Source: Dokdonella sp. (GTDB lineage Bacteria; Pseudomonadota; Gammaproteobacteria; Xanthomonadales; Rhodanobacteraceae). Taken from it: a DNA stretch of 64,000 nt. The stretch spans positions 1 to 64,000 of the forward strand of contig JAHCAR010000014.1 in the NCBI GenBank assembly GCA_019634795.1, read 5' to 3'. Below, piece by piece: positions 24,913-33,619 of this stretch. Both the position numbers and the translations under genes were made by a program. Numbering within the stretch: position 1 is the first letter of the stretch; each line of letters starts with the position of its first letter. The notes below the pieces were generated by a model, which had not been told where the DNA came from, did not search any database, and saw only the letters and a list, made by a program, of their open reading frames with translations.

Positions 24913-26619
24913 CTAGTCGAACCCATCGGCGAAAATCGGATCCGGCAACGTACCGACATAGCTCAGCTCGAGGCGAGCCGAATAGAGCACGGTAGGCTTC
25001 CGGTCCCCCTTGATATACACGACCAGGTCCAGATCATCGGTCATTGGCGTTCCATTGGATGAAACGTTGGTGTTTGGATCTACGACGATATACGGGTTGA
25101 AGTTGTAGTCGACCCAGGCACGCGAATCGACCAGTGGACTTGCGCCTGGAACGGACCAGTCGAGTAGATTGAGAACGGTCGTGGTACGCGCCCCGATTTC
25201 ATACTTGATGTTGTCCTGCTGGAATGGTGGCGGGCTGCACGCATTGAGCGGAATCTCCAACCCGGGAATGTCCTGGCCGAACTTGTTGGAGCGCAAGCGC
25301 CAGCGAGGTCCGGATAGCAGGCTGCCGAGGCTGCCGTCGTCAACGGGCAGTTGTGATCCGCCAAGGGCGTAGGCCCATTCGAAAGGATCGCGATCGATGG
25401 TGGTGTACCAGGCGTTGGTGAAGCCATCGATCAGATCCGAGGAGAACGGCAATGGATCCGATGCTGGCGTCATGAAGTCCCCGTTCTGCAGGACGGAGCC
25501 AGCCGGCAGGAAATCACCATCACCTTCGTAGCAATCACGCGCTGAGTAAAGAAACGATCCAACCTGAATCGCTTGCGGGGGCACGCCGGTCGAGCTTGGG
25601 ATGCGACCGGTGGCACCCTCGTTCTCCAGGTCCTCGGGGCGCAGCTGATCGTTCGGATTGTTGGTGATCCAGTGATCGACGATCAGGCGTGCCCGAGTGA
25701 CGGTGAAGCTTGCACCGGGCACTTTCCACTCGGCGGGCAGCGGCATGCGTGCATAAATGCGGATATCGTTCGGACGCTTGACCAGATTGCCCCAGCGATA
25801 GAGCGCCTTTCCGTCGTCCTTCTCAGTGATGCCGTAGCTGGCGCTGGCCGCAATGTTGTCCAGCACGGTACTTTCGTTGGCGCTCAGCTCAGCCGGCGTG
25901 CCATCCATGCCAAGGGTAATCGGGATTGCGGTCAGCTCACCGCTCTGGATCAGGCGCAGATCGTTGTCGAGCTTGCGGCAACGCAATGGCTGGCCCGGAT
26001 TGTTCGGATCCGGAATCGGATCGCCGGTAGCCGGATCGATAAGCGGTGGCTGCAGGCCGGTTGTCAGGATCACCGGGTTATAGGGGATGGTTTCGTGACA
26101 GGTGAGGATGTGCTCCATTACCGAGTAGTGCTCGGTATCGCATTTGACCGATTCTCCACCGATGCCGGCACACCACGTGCCCAGCGGTGGTGCGACGCGA
26201 AAGACGTCCGTCGGCGCATCGGCGATGAGCAGTCCAGAGTCCATCGTGGTCGGATCGACATATTCGCCGACCCAGCCTTCGAAATAGTCGTTGTCGCGTA
26301 CTTTCTCTGCAGCGCCGACGAAATCGCTGACGTAGAAGCCAAAGCTGCTGTCGATGGCATAAAGGCCCGTAGTCGGCGTCTGACCTCCCTGCGGTGGAGG
26401 GATGCCAGGCGGGCAGGGGGCGGTGCCCGGGAACGGTGTGGTGCCGGTGGGCGTGCAGAGGATCGTCGGATCGGCGGCGACCGTGCTGCCATCGAAGGCG
26501 CCGATGATGTCGTCCAGATGGAATATGTGCGTGGGCGAAGTGTAGTCGGTCGCACCTGCCGTACCTGCGAACAACAGAGCGACGGTGCAGCCAGCGAAAA
26601 GCGATTGCCGTTTTTTCAT
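24913..26619 (-). CDS. Large secreted protein of unknown function ending in an IFADGF motif
   Basis: The 568-residue protein has a signal peptide (MKKRQSLFAGCTVALLFAGTAGA, cleaved about residue 23). The mature part is rich in Asp, Pro and Cys-bounded segments and shows no domain I recognise. The extreme C-terminus is LPDPIFADGFD, the same pattern (IIFANGFQ) found at the end of the unrelated secreted protein 57919-59049. That suggests a shared C-terminal signal or a lineage-specific habit. It lies upstream of the ankyrin lipoprotein gene (9-nt gap) as the first gene of a two-gene operon. Function unknown; an extracellular or surface role is inferred. Confidence 0.75.
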   Translation of the reverse strand: MKKRQSLFAGCTVALLFAGTAGATDYTSPTHIFHLDDIIGAFDGSTVAADPTILCTPTGTTPFPGTAPCPPGIPPPQGGQTPTTGLYAIDSSFGFYVSDFVGAAEKVRDNDYFEGWVGEYVDPTTMDSGLLIADAPTDVFRVAPPLGTWCAGIGGESVKCDTEHYSVMEHILTCHETIPYNPVILTTGLQPPLIDPATGDPIPDPNNPGQPLRCRKLDNDLRLIQSGELTAIPITLGMDGTPAELSANESTVLDNIAASASYGITEKDDGKALYRWGNLVKRPNDIRIYARMPLPAEWKVPGASFTVTRARLIVDHWITNNPNDQLRPEDLENEGATGRIPSSTGVPPQAIQVGSFLYSARDCYEGDGDFLPAGSVLQNGDFMTPASDPLPFSSDLIDGFTNAWYTTIDRDPFEWAYALGGSQLPVDDGSLGSLLSGPRWRLRSNKFGQDIPGLEIPLNACSPPPFQQDNIKYEIGARTTTVLNLLDWSVPGASPLVDSRAWVDYNFNPYIVVDPNTNVSSNGTPMTDDLDLVVYIKGDRKPTVLYSARLELSYVGTLPDPIFADGFD

Positions 26620-26804
26620 GAGATCCCCCTTGAGGTCAGACAGAAGAGCTCGCCAAACATAGGTACTCCAGGCGAATTCCTGCGGAAACGCACGAACTGA
26701 CCATACGTGAGCGTACGTAGCGCGCTTTGATCCAGGTCAATATGCGCGTGGCGAAGAGTGAACAACGGTGAAGCGGTGCAGGGACGCGATGGGGGGAACA
26801 ACCG

Positions 26805-26900
26805 GGAACAACTGGCGGGAACAACTGGGACACACACAAATCCTGGGCTGCAGAACGAGAGCGGCTAGCCGGCGGTCAGTGCTCTGGAGGCGAGGGGCTT
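26805..26900. repeat. REP-like GGGACACACACAAATCCTGGG element
   Basis: AACAACTGGGACACACACAAATCCTGGGCTGCAG-type sequence, followed by GTGCTCTGGAGGCGAGGGGCTT, matches the first unit near 21555-21640. It sits at the 3' side of the degenerate RAYT locus. Confidence 0.7.
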
Positions 26901-26959
26901 GTTCCAAACCCCAGGATTGAAAGCGCTGATAGCGAAGCTGCTGATGCGAGAAACGTTTC

Positions 26960-27067
26960 GACGTACGGACCGATGCCGCACAGCCAGGCTTGACGCACGT
27001 ACCGCGAGATTCAGTGGTAGTAGCCAGGTGAGTCGGGATCGACGAGCAGGTGGCGTACCGTAGTCAT
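26960..27067 (-). pseudogene. Degenerate RAYT gene, N-terminal fragment
   Basis: The first ~36 codons match the intact RAYT at 22075-23058: MTTVRHLLVDPDSPGYYH against MTTARHLLVDPDTPGYYH, then ISRYVRQAWLCG. A TGA replaces the Cys codon after YYH. Beyond GPYV the similarity ends and the 3' REP-like unit follows. About 870 bp of gene body is missing although both flanking repeats remain (26805-26900, 27138-27154). Confidence 0.8.
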
Positions 27068-27137
27068 GCCGTGAGCGTGACGGCATCAGCGTGTGATGTC
27101 GGCAGGAAAACGGCGACTTGTGCCGCAGGATTTGGCA

Positions 27138-27154
27138 GGGATGGTGGATGTCCC
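27138..27154. repeat. REP-like GGGATGGTGGATGTCCC hairpin
   Basis: Identical to the three copies at 23129-23236. It stands upstream of the degenerate RAYT gene at the same relative distance as in the intact locus. Confidence 0.75.
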
Positions 27155-27344
27155 GATCCTATAGGCCGCGGTCCTCATTGTCCCGATTCACGCGCATGTC
27201 CAGGCTGCGGACTGTTTGGCGTTTCGTTCATGGATACGCGAGAGAGTGGGAGTGGATGCGGCAGGCAGTGGATCCGGATTCCGCGCGCAGCTGGTGACGT
27301 GACGCGTCCTTGTTCTGTTGGTCATCCCTTGGAGTACACGAGCA

Positions 27345-27905
27345 ATGAAGCCTCTGATACGAATGGTCGCCAGCGCGGCAGCGCTGTTCACGTCGGCCAC
27401 CTACGCGCGGCATGCCGAGTTTGTCGGTACGGGCGACTGGGTCGGCCCAATCGAAATCCGGGCGCCCGGTGCGTTCACGGAAGACACCCCAGTCGTTTTG
27501 GACATACCCTACGACGGATGTTCGTACGACGATGAAGCCCCGGTCTATTCGTCGACTTCGACGGTGAGGCGGACAGGAAACGAACTTTCCGTATATGTCT
27601 ATAGTCAGGCCGTTTGTTTTTCGACCGGCACCTTTGCGGAGTGGACATATCACCGGACCCTCGGACGATTTCCTGCCGGAACCTATGTGGTTAATGTGCA
27701 CTACCGCGACCAGTATGAACCGTTTGATTTCCCGCCTTTCCTCACCCTTCAGACCACGATCGAAGTCGCCCGCGGCAGCGGAATCGCATCAGCGTTGCCA
27801 TCCCTCTCCATGTTTAGTGCCGGCCTCCTGGCCGCAACAGTGGCGATTGCAGGCCTGCTTTGCATTCGGCCGCGTCGCCAGAAGTCGGGGGATGGGATCG
27901 CGTAG
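27345..27905 (+). CDS. Exported protein with an IPTL/PEP-CTERM-like C-terminal sorting tail
   Basis: The 186-residue protein has a signal peptide (MKPLIRMVASAAALFTSATYA) and a small beta-sandwich-like mature domain with two Cys (GCSYDDE, AVCFSTG). Its C-terminus is ALPSLSMFSAGLLAATVAIA, a membrane segment, then basic IRPRRQKSGDG. The order short P-x-L-S motif, hydrophobic helix, Arg cluster resembles the IPTL-CTERM class of exosortase-dependent signals. No exosortase is in the window. The ATG at 27345 (GGAG ten bases upstream) precedes the signal peptide. The function of the mature domain is unknown. Confidence 0.65.
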   Translation: MKPLIRMVASAAALFTSATYARHAEFVGTGDWVGPIEIRAPGAFTEDTPVVLDIPYDGCSYDDEAPVYSSTSTVRRTGNELSVYVYSQAVCFSTGTFAEWTYHRTLGRFPAGTYVVNVHYRDQYEPFDFPPFLTLQTTIEVARGSGIASALPSLSMFSAGLLAATVAIAGLLCIRPRRQKSGDGIA

Positions 27906-28065
27906 CGCGACGCGCCTGAGAAACAGGCAGGGCCTGCAGAGTTCCTTGTGTATGGTTCGCAGGCGCCAGGCCCCCGTTCGGCACCCGCCATGTGCGCTGA
28001 CAGAGCGTGCGCCGAATCAGAATGAGGAAGGATTGAACGTGATGTCATCGAGGTGGATATTCCAG

Positions 28066-28281
28066 GGAGCATCTGAACAAGTGACGCAATGGTCATAGCG
28101 TTAATAAGGTCCCCAAGTGTGCTGCGTGGCGAAGTGAAGGCTGGTTGCCTTGACGAGCCGCGCGGTAGGCTTGGCGGACCTCATGAGCCCCACTTTTTCT
28201 CTTCCAATCCAGTCAGTTAGGCGACGCCTGCCTGCGCGCAGGCAGGCGTCGTGACGTTTGCGCCACTTGTACAGAGGCTCC
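28066..28281. mobile_element. MITE (216 bp), relative of the IS5-type element
   Basis: Ends GGAGCATCTGAACAAGTG and CACTTGTACAGAGGCTCC are imperfect inverted repeats of the IS5-type family. The element is flanked by identical 4-bp duplications CCAG (28062-28065 and 28282-28285). The interior carries CGTGGCGAAGTGAAGGCTGG, the reverse complement of part of the copy at 1495-1778, and the palindrome GCCTGCCTGCGCGCAGGC. Confidence 0.85.
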
Positions 28282-28375
28282 CCAGGGCCGCCGAGCTGAT
28301 CTTGAGTCGGAGCCAAGGTGAGCTTCGGCGCAGATCTGATCTTCTTGCCTCCCTGGTATTTTCGAGGTTCTCGGC

Positions 28376-28600
28376 ATTACTTACGACGCGTCAAAAATTG
28401 ACGATGCAGTGCTTGCACTGCTCGCTGCTTTCAGCTTCGACGGTGGCAGAGCCTGGAAGGGATTCGACTTCGAGATCATCGGTCGCCTCCACGCTCGGGG
28501 ATTCATTGAAGACCCGGTGAACAAGAACAAGACGGTCTGGCTCACGCCACTGGGCCTCGAGCGTGGTCGCGAGATCGCCAGGCGGCTCTTCTCAGAATAG
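28376..28600 (+). CDS. DUF6429 family protein, apparently with an ATT start codon
   Basis: The frame encodes ITYDASKIDDAVLALLAAFS, FDGGRAWKGFDFEIIGRLHA, then RGFIEDPVNKNKTVWLTPLG, about 74 residues. This matches the small DUF6429 family (expected MxxDxxKxDDAVLALL...RAWKGFDWxxxxRLH). At the place where the family has Met there is ATT (28376), eight bases after a CGAGG stretch. Either ATT initiates or the start codon is lost; the GTG at 28409 would remove the conserved N-terminus. The gene stands just after a MITE. Function of the family is unknown. Confidence 0.6.
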   Translation: MTYDASKIDDAVLALLAAFSFDGGRAWKGFDFEIIGRLHARGFIEDPVNKNKTVWLTPLGLERGREIARRLFSE

Positions 28601-28820
28601 TCGGCTCAGAAGGCGCTGGATTGCGAAAGCCTGGGTCCAGTCTTCAGGTGCTGGATCTTCGATTCGCGCACGTCTGTGGCCGAAGGGCACGGCTGACGGG
28701 CAGCATTGCCGGTTCGGAAAGCGCGTGCACGAGCGCAGCCGATGAACCCGCGTCGAGCGAGGGCTCGGGCTTCGAGGCCCGAACCCACCGGTTGCGCCGA
28801 GCCAGCCCTGTGCAGACCGC

Positions 28821-31800
28821 CTATCGCCAAAGTGCGCCGTAGCCGGCCTTCCAGAGCGTGCTGTTCATGGCCGGAATGTCCTTTTCGAGCAGTTCGTCGG
28901 AGCGGGCCTCGAGCGTGGCCCACTTGGCGTCAAGCAGTTGCAGCTCTTCCAGGGTCGAGGCATTGATCTGCGGAAGATTGCTTTCGGTCTGGTTGATCAG
29001 GAACAGATAGCTGGCCGTGAACTTGTTCGGGAAGTTCTCGACATCGTCGTAGGCCTTCGAGCGGCGCTGGACCATGTCTTCGTCCCAGGCTTTGAGCTTG
29101 GCCAGCAGCGCCTCGCCCTCGGCCTTGAGCGCATTCGATTTCTCGTCGCCGGGGAGCTTGGCGAGCAGGGCCTCGAGCTGGGTCTGCTTGTCGTGCAGCT
29201 CATTGACGCGCTGGTGCATTGCGCTGAGCGCCGCCTCCATGCGCGACATCAGCGCGTGGTAGGCCTGGTAGCCGGCCGCATCGGTGGTGTAGAGCGGGTT
29301 GGCCAGGATCTCGGCCTCACTGGACAGGGTCTGGTCGCCCGACTTGAGGGTGAACCGGTATTTGCCCGGCATGGCCTTGTGGCCGGCGTAGCTCGCTTCG
29401 AAATAGACCTCGGGCACGCCGGTCATGGTCGGATAGCGCATGTCCCAGACGAAGCGGTTGAGGCCCTTGGCCTTGGGCAGCAGCGGATCGGGTTTCGGTC
29501 CGCCATCCCACTTCTTCTGATCGGGTACGGCCTTGGATGAGAACGTGCGGATCACATGGCCATCGGCATCGGAAACCTCGAGCGTGATGTCGTCGGTCTT
29601 CTGCAGTTCGGGCAGCTGGTAGTAGACGACGATGCCGGTCGCCGGATTGACGCCGTTGAAGGTAGCCGCGCCCTTGAATTCGGCCTTGTCCTCGGCGTCG
29701 TTTTGGTCGAGTTCGCTGCTGCCGTTGACGAGGTAGGCATTGCCGGGCTTGTACAGCATGAGGGCTGGCCGGTCTTTCGTGTATTGCCGGATCAGGCTGA
29801 GGTCGTCGAGTATCCAGAACGAGCGGCCCGAGGTCGCGGCGATGAGGTTTCCCTGGTGTACGCGCAGATCGGTGATCGGGGTCACCGGCAGGTTGAGCTG
29901 GAATGGCGTCCAGTCCTTGCCGCCGTTCCATGACAGATAGACGCCACGCTCGGTGCCGGCGTAGAGCAGGTCGCGGCGCACATCGTCTTCACGGACGACG
30001 CGGGTGAACGCGCCCTCCGGGATGCCCTTGTCGATCTTCGTCCAGCTCGCGCCGTAGTTGGTGGTCTTGTAGAGCCCCGGCGAGTGATCATTGAACTTGT
30101 AGCGCGTGGTCGCGATATAGGCCGTGCCGGGGTCGAACGGCGACACCTCGATTGCGTTGATCAGGCACTCGGCAAGGCGCGGCGGCGTCACGTTCTTCCA
30201 AGTTGCGCCGCCATCGCGCGTCACGTGCACGAGGCCGTCGTCGCTACCGGTCCAGATCACGCCCTTCTCGTGCGGCGATTCGACTACGTAAGACAGGGTG
30301 CCGTAGTTCTCGGCGCCGACCGCCTCGTTGGTGAAGGGACCGCCGGGCGTGCCCTGCTTGTCCTTGTCATTGCGGGTCAGGTCGGGCGAGATTTCCTTCC
30401 AGGTCTTGCCGCGATCGCTGCTCTTGAGCAGGTACTGCGAGCCGTGGAAGAACGTGTCGGGCTCGTAACGGCTCCAGACGATCGGCGCGTTCCAGTTGTA
30501 GCGGTATTTCATGTCCTTGGCGTCCATGCCGAGGTACTGGATCGGCGCGGGCATGACATTGGTGCCGGCCTTGGCCTCGGTGTCGATGACCTCGATCGTG
30601 CCCTGGTAGCTGCCACCCATCACGTAGCGCGGGTTGTCGGGGTCGAAGGCCAGGAAGGCACTTTCGCCGCCGGCGGAGGCGACCCAGCTGGCCGGGCTGA
30701 TGTGGTCGCTGGCGAGTTCGCGGCTGGCGATCGAGACCGAGCTGTTGTCCTGCTGGCCGCCGTAGATATGGTAGGGGAAGCGGTTGTCGACGTTGATGCG
30801 GTAGAACTGGGCGGTCGGCATGTTGTCCTGCGTGCTCCAGCTTTGCCCGCGGTCGAAGCTGATCGACGCGCCGCCGTCGTTGGAGATGATGAAGTTGTCG
30901 GCGTCGTCCGGATTGATCCAGAGGTCGTGGAAGTCGCCATGCGGTGCCGAGAGCTTGCTCCAGGTCTTGCCGCCATCGTCCGAGCGCAGGGCCGGTGCGC
31001 TCATCACGTAGATCGTGTTCTCGTTCTTGGGGTCGGCGAACAGTTCGATGTAGTACCAGGCGCGCTGTACCAGCTGCGGTTCGCTGCTGACCTTGGTCCA
31101 GCGCTTGCCGGCGTTGTTCGACACGTACAGGCCGCGCTCGTCCTTGTTGGAATCGGTCTCGATCAGGGCGTAGACCTTGTCCGGGTTGGCCGGACTGACC
31201 GCGATCGCCATCTTGCCCATTTCCTCGGGCAGGCCCTCGGTCATGCGGTCCCAGGTCTCGCCGCTGTCGGTCGACTTGTACAGGCCGCTGCCGGGGCCGC
31301 CACTGATGACCTTCCACGGCAGGCGGCCGTGCTCCCACATGGCCGCGTAGAGGATGCGCGGGTTGCTCGCGTCCATCGACAGTTCCGCGGCGCCGGTGCG
31401 TTCGTTCACGAACAGCACCTTCTTCCAGGTCGTGCCGCCGTCGCTGGACTTGTACACGCCGCGCTCCGCCGAGGGCGCAAAGGTCGTGCCCTGCGCGGCG
31501 ACGTAGACGAGGTCCGGATCTCGCGGATCGATGACGATGCGGGCGATGTGCTGGGTCAGTTCGAGGCCGACCCGCTTCCAGGTCTTGCCGGCATCGGTGG
31601 ACCGATAGACGCCGTCGCCGTCATGGCTCATGACCCCACGCACTGCGTGTTCGCCGGTACCGACGTAGATGACATTGGGATCGCTGGCGGCGACTGCGAC
31701 AGCTCCCACCGTCGTCGTGTTGAAATAGCCGTCCGACACGTTGTGCCAGCTCAGGCCCATGTCCTCGGTTTTCCAGAGACCGCCGCCGGTGGTGCCCATG

Positions 31801-31991
31801 TAGTAGGTGCGCGGATCGCCGACCACGCCGGTGCTGGCATTCGAGCGCCCGCCGCGGAACGGGCCGATCGAGCGCCACTGGACCGGTTTGAAGTAGGCGT
31901 CGAGATCGTCGCTCTGCGACGGTGCCGCAAATGCCGGCTGCTGCAATGCGAACAGACCCAGGACAATCAGCGCAAGTAGCCGTCGGCACAT
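28821..31991 (-). CDS. Secreted sortilin/VPS10-like BNR beta-propeller protein
   Basis: The 1056-residue protein has a signal peptide ([22 protein letters not shown]). A long beta-propeller region follows with many BNR/Asp-box repeats of the form S-x-D-x-G-x-T-W (for example [39 protein letters not shown]). These resemble the VPS10/sortilin and bacterial glycosyl-hydrolase-type propellers. The C-terminal third holds beta-sandwich sequence and a helical coiled-coil-like tail ([21 protein letters not shown]). No catalytic motif is evident. It is likely periplasmic or secreted. The same strand carries the M19 homologue upstream (148-nt gap), possibly cotranscribed. The start ATG at 31991 is set by the signal peptide. 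Confidence 0.88.
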   Translation of the reverse strand: MCRRLLALIVLGLFALQQPAFAAPSQSDDLDAYFKPVQWRSIGPFRGGRSNASTGVVGDPRTYYMGTTGGGLWKTEDMGLSWHNVSDGYFNTTTVGAVAVAASDPNVIYVGTGEHAVRGVMSHDGDGVYRSTDAGKTWKRVGLELTQHIARIVIDPRDPDLVYVAAQGTTFAPSAERGVYKSSDGGTTWKKVLFVNERTGAAELSMDASNPRILYAAMWEHGRLPWKVISGGPGSGLYKSTDSGETWDRMTEGLPEEMGKMAIAVSPANPDKVYALIETDSNKDERGLYVSNNAGKRWTKVSSEPQLVQRAWYYIELFADPKNENTIYVMSAPALRSDDGGKTWSKLSAPHGDFHDLWINPDDADNFIISNDGGASISFDRGQSWSTQDNMPTAQFYRINVDNRFPYHIYGGQQDNSSVSIASRELASDHISPASWVASAGGESAFLAFDPDNPRYVMGGSYQGTIEVIDTEAKAGTNVMPAPIQYLGMDAKDMKYRYNWNAPIVWSRYEPDTFFHGSQYLLKSSDRGKTWKEISPDLTRNDKDKQGTPGGPFTNEAVGAENYGTLSYVVESPHEKGVIWTGSDDGLVHVTRDGGATWKNVTPPRLAECLINAIEVSPFDPGTAYIATTRYKFNDHSPGLYKTTNYGASWTKIDKGIPEGAFTRVVREDDVRRDLLYAGTERGVYLSWNGGKDWTPFQLNLPVTPITDLRVHQGNLIAATSGRSFWILDDLSLIRQYTKDRPALMLYKPGNAYLVNGSSELDQNDAEDKAEFKGAATFNGVNPATGIVVYYQLPELQKTDDITLEVSDADGHVIRTFSSKAVPDQKKWDGGPKPDPLLPKAKGLNRFVWDMRYPTMTGVPEVYFEASYAGHKAMPGKYRFTLKSGDQTLSSEAEILANPLYTTDAAGYQAYHALMSRMEAALSAMHQRVNELHDKQTQLEALLAKLPGDEKSNALKAEGEALLAKLKAWDEDMVQRRSKAYDDVENFPNKFTASYLFLINQTESNLPQINASTLEELQLLDAKWATLEARSDELLEKDIPAMNSTLWKAGYGALWR

Positions 31992-32139
31992 GTCGGACAC
32001 CCCTGTAGGCACGGAAGCGCCCGATTCTACACGCGTGCCATGCGCTGCCGGCGCCATCCAACGGGACTTGCCAATTTCAAAATCACGGGGCGGGCCGGCG
32101 CCCCTTCCCGGGAGGATCGGCCGCGGCAATCGGGCGGGT

Positions 32140-33270
32140 CTAGCCCCAGACCTCGGCGAAGACGCGCGCGAAGTTGCCGCCGAGGATCTTCTCGATGCGC
32201 GCGTCCTTGTGTCCGCGTTGGGCGAGCATGCCGGCGAGCAGCTCGAAGCGGTTGGCGACATTGAGGTCGGGGATGAACATGTAGAGATCGGCGGGCCGAC
32301 CGTGCTCGAAGATACCGTCCTCGACCATGGCCTTGACGTTCTCCCGGTTCGACGCCTCGAACTGCGGCGTGCGCTCGATCGGGGCGATGCCGCCATCGGT
32401 GCCGATGCCGACATGGTCCTCACCGCAGACGTCGATGGCATGCTCGATATGGCGGATCACGTCGATCGCCATCGGCTGGGTATCGGTCCGCAGGTAGGGC
32501 CAGAAGATGATGCCGGCGACGCCGCCGCGTTCGGCCATGGCGCGCAACTCAGCGTCGCCGGTATTGCGCGGCAGGTCGGCAAGGGCGCGACAACCGGTAT
32601 GGCTGATCAGGACCGGCGCGCTGGACGCCGCGATGCCTTCGGCGATGGTGCGTTGCGAGCCATGGGCGAGATCGACGACGACGCGCTCGCCATTGAGCCG
32701 CTCGATCAGCGCATGGCCGAAATTGCTGAGTCCGGCATTGCCGGGTTCGGTCGAGCCATCACCGGCGAGGTTGCGGCGGTTGTGCGTGATCTGCACGACG
32801 CGGATGCCGAGTTTGCGGAACAACGCCACGCGGTCGAGGTCTTCGCCGATTGGTTCGCTGCCCTGGAAGCGCGGAATCAGGCCGAGCTGGTGGTCCGCGT
32901 GTGCGCGTTGCAGGTCGGCCGCCTTGTCGATCAGGCGAAAATCGGCCGGATGGGCCGAAACGATGTCACGCACGCGGGCCAGCTGCGCCTTCATCTTTTC
33001 GAACTGCGCATCGTTGTTCCAGTAGCGGCCACTCGGGCCGATCGAGAGGAGCACGGCGCTGAGGCCCGAGGCGCGTGCCGCCGCGAGCTCGGCGGGAGTG
33101 TCCTTCGGCTCGGCATCGGTTCCGAACAGAAACAGGCCGCTTTCGCCATCGATCGCGATCGTCTTGCGGTACGGCGGCCAGGCCGGTGCATCGGCCGCGT
33201 GCAGCCGGGAGCTCAGCGAGGCGGCTGCGGTGATCCCCGCCGCGATGAGAAACTCCCGACGATCTGTCAT
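32140..33270 (-). CDS. Membrane dipeptidase (peptidase M19) homologue lacking several metal ligands
   Basis: The 376-residue protein has a twin-Arg-like leader ([20 protein letters not shown]). The M19 TIM-barrel is recognised by TITHNRRN-type (161-164), DLAH (200-203) and SHTGCRAL (223-230) motifs and by GIGTDGG near the end. The N-terminal HxD zinc ligand pair of active renal dipeptidases is replaced by DGESG (41-45), and the bridging Glu is Gln136 in [12 protein letters not shown]. The two His of the second site are kept (His203, His224). It is therefore a family member with a damaged or altered binuclear site, so dipeptidase activity is doubtful. It precedes the BNR-propeller gene. Confidence 0.85.
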   Translation of the reverse strand: MTDRREFLIAAGITAAASLSSRLHAADAPAWPPYRKTIAIDGESGLFLFGTDAEPKDTPAELAAARASGLSAVLLSIGPSGRYWNNDAQFEKMKAQLARVRDIVSAHPADFRLIDKAADLQRAHADHQLGLIPRFQGSEPIGEDLDRVALFRKLGIRVVQITHNRRNLAGDGSTEPGNAGLSNFGHALIERLNGERVVVDLAHGSQRTIAEGIAASSAPVLISHTGCRALADLPRNTGDAELRAMAERGGVAGIIFWPYLRTDTQPMAIDVIRHIEHAIDVCGEDHVGIGTDGGIAPIERTPQFEASNRENVKAMVEDGIFEHGRPADLYMFIPDLNVANRFELLAGMLAQRGHKDARIEKILGGNFARVFAEVWG

Positions 33271-33370
33271 GGCATCCCTCGTGATGGTTCGGCGAACGAC
33301 GCAAGGCTTCGCAGTTGGCGGTGCCTTGTCAAGATGCCTACGGCCGAGACGAGGCAGAAGAGGCTCAATG

Positions 33371-33391
33371 AGCGCTTCGCGGCGAAGCGCT
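33371..33391. repeat. 10-bp perfect inverted repeat AGCGCTTCGC-G-GCGAAGCGCT
   Basis: A near-perfect dyad lies in the spacer upstream of the M19 homologue. It could be an operator or a REP-like hairpin. The remaining spacer (33271-33619) contains nothing else I can identify. Confidence 0.45.
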
Positions 33392-33619
33392 GATCGACCA
33401 GGAGCTTGCGAATCCTTCCCCCTATCCGGCAATGACTCAATCCGGCGCACTGTCGCCGTTTCGGCTTTGCTGCCTGAACCGTTTCGAAACTTTCGGGCCG
33501 ATATCGCCGTGAAAAAGAACGGCGCCTAAATCGGGTAATGCGGAGGCCGACTCCGTTAATTGCCGCTCATGAAACGCCGATCACCATCGAGGTCACTTCA
33601 CGAGGGCGAGGAAAACATC

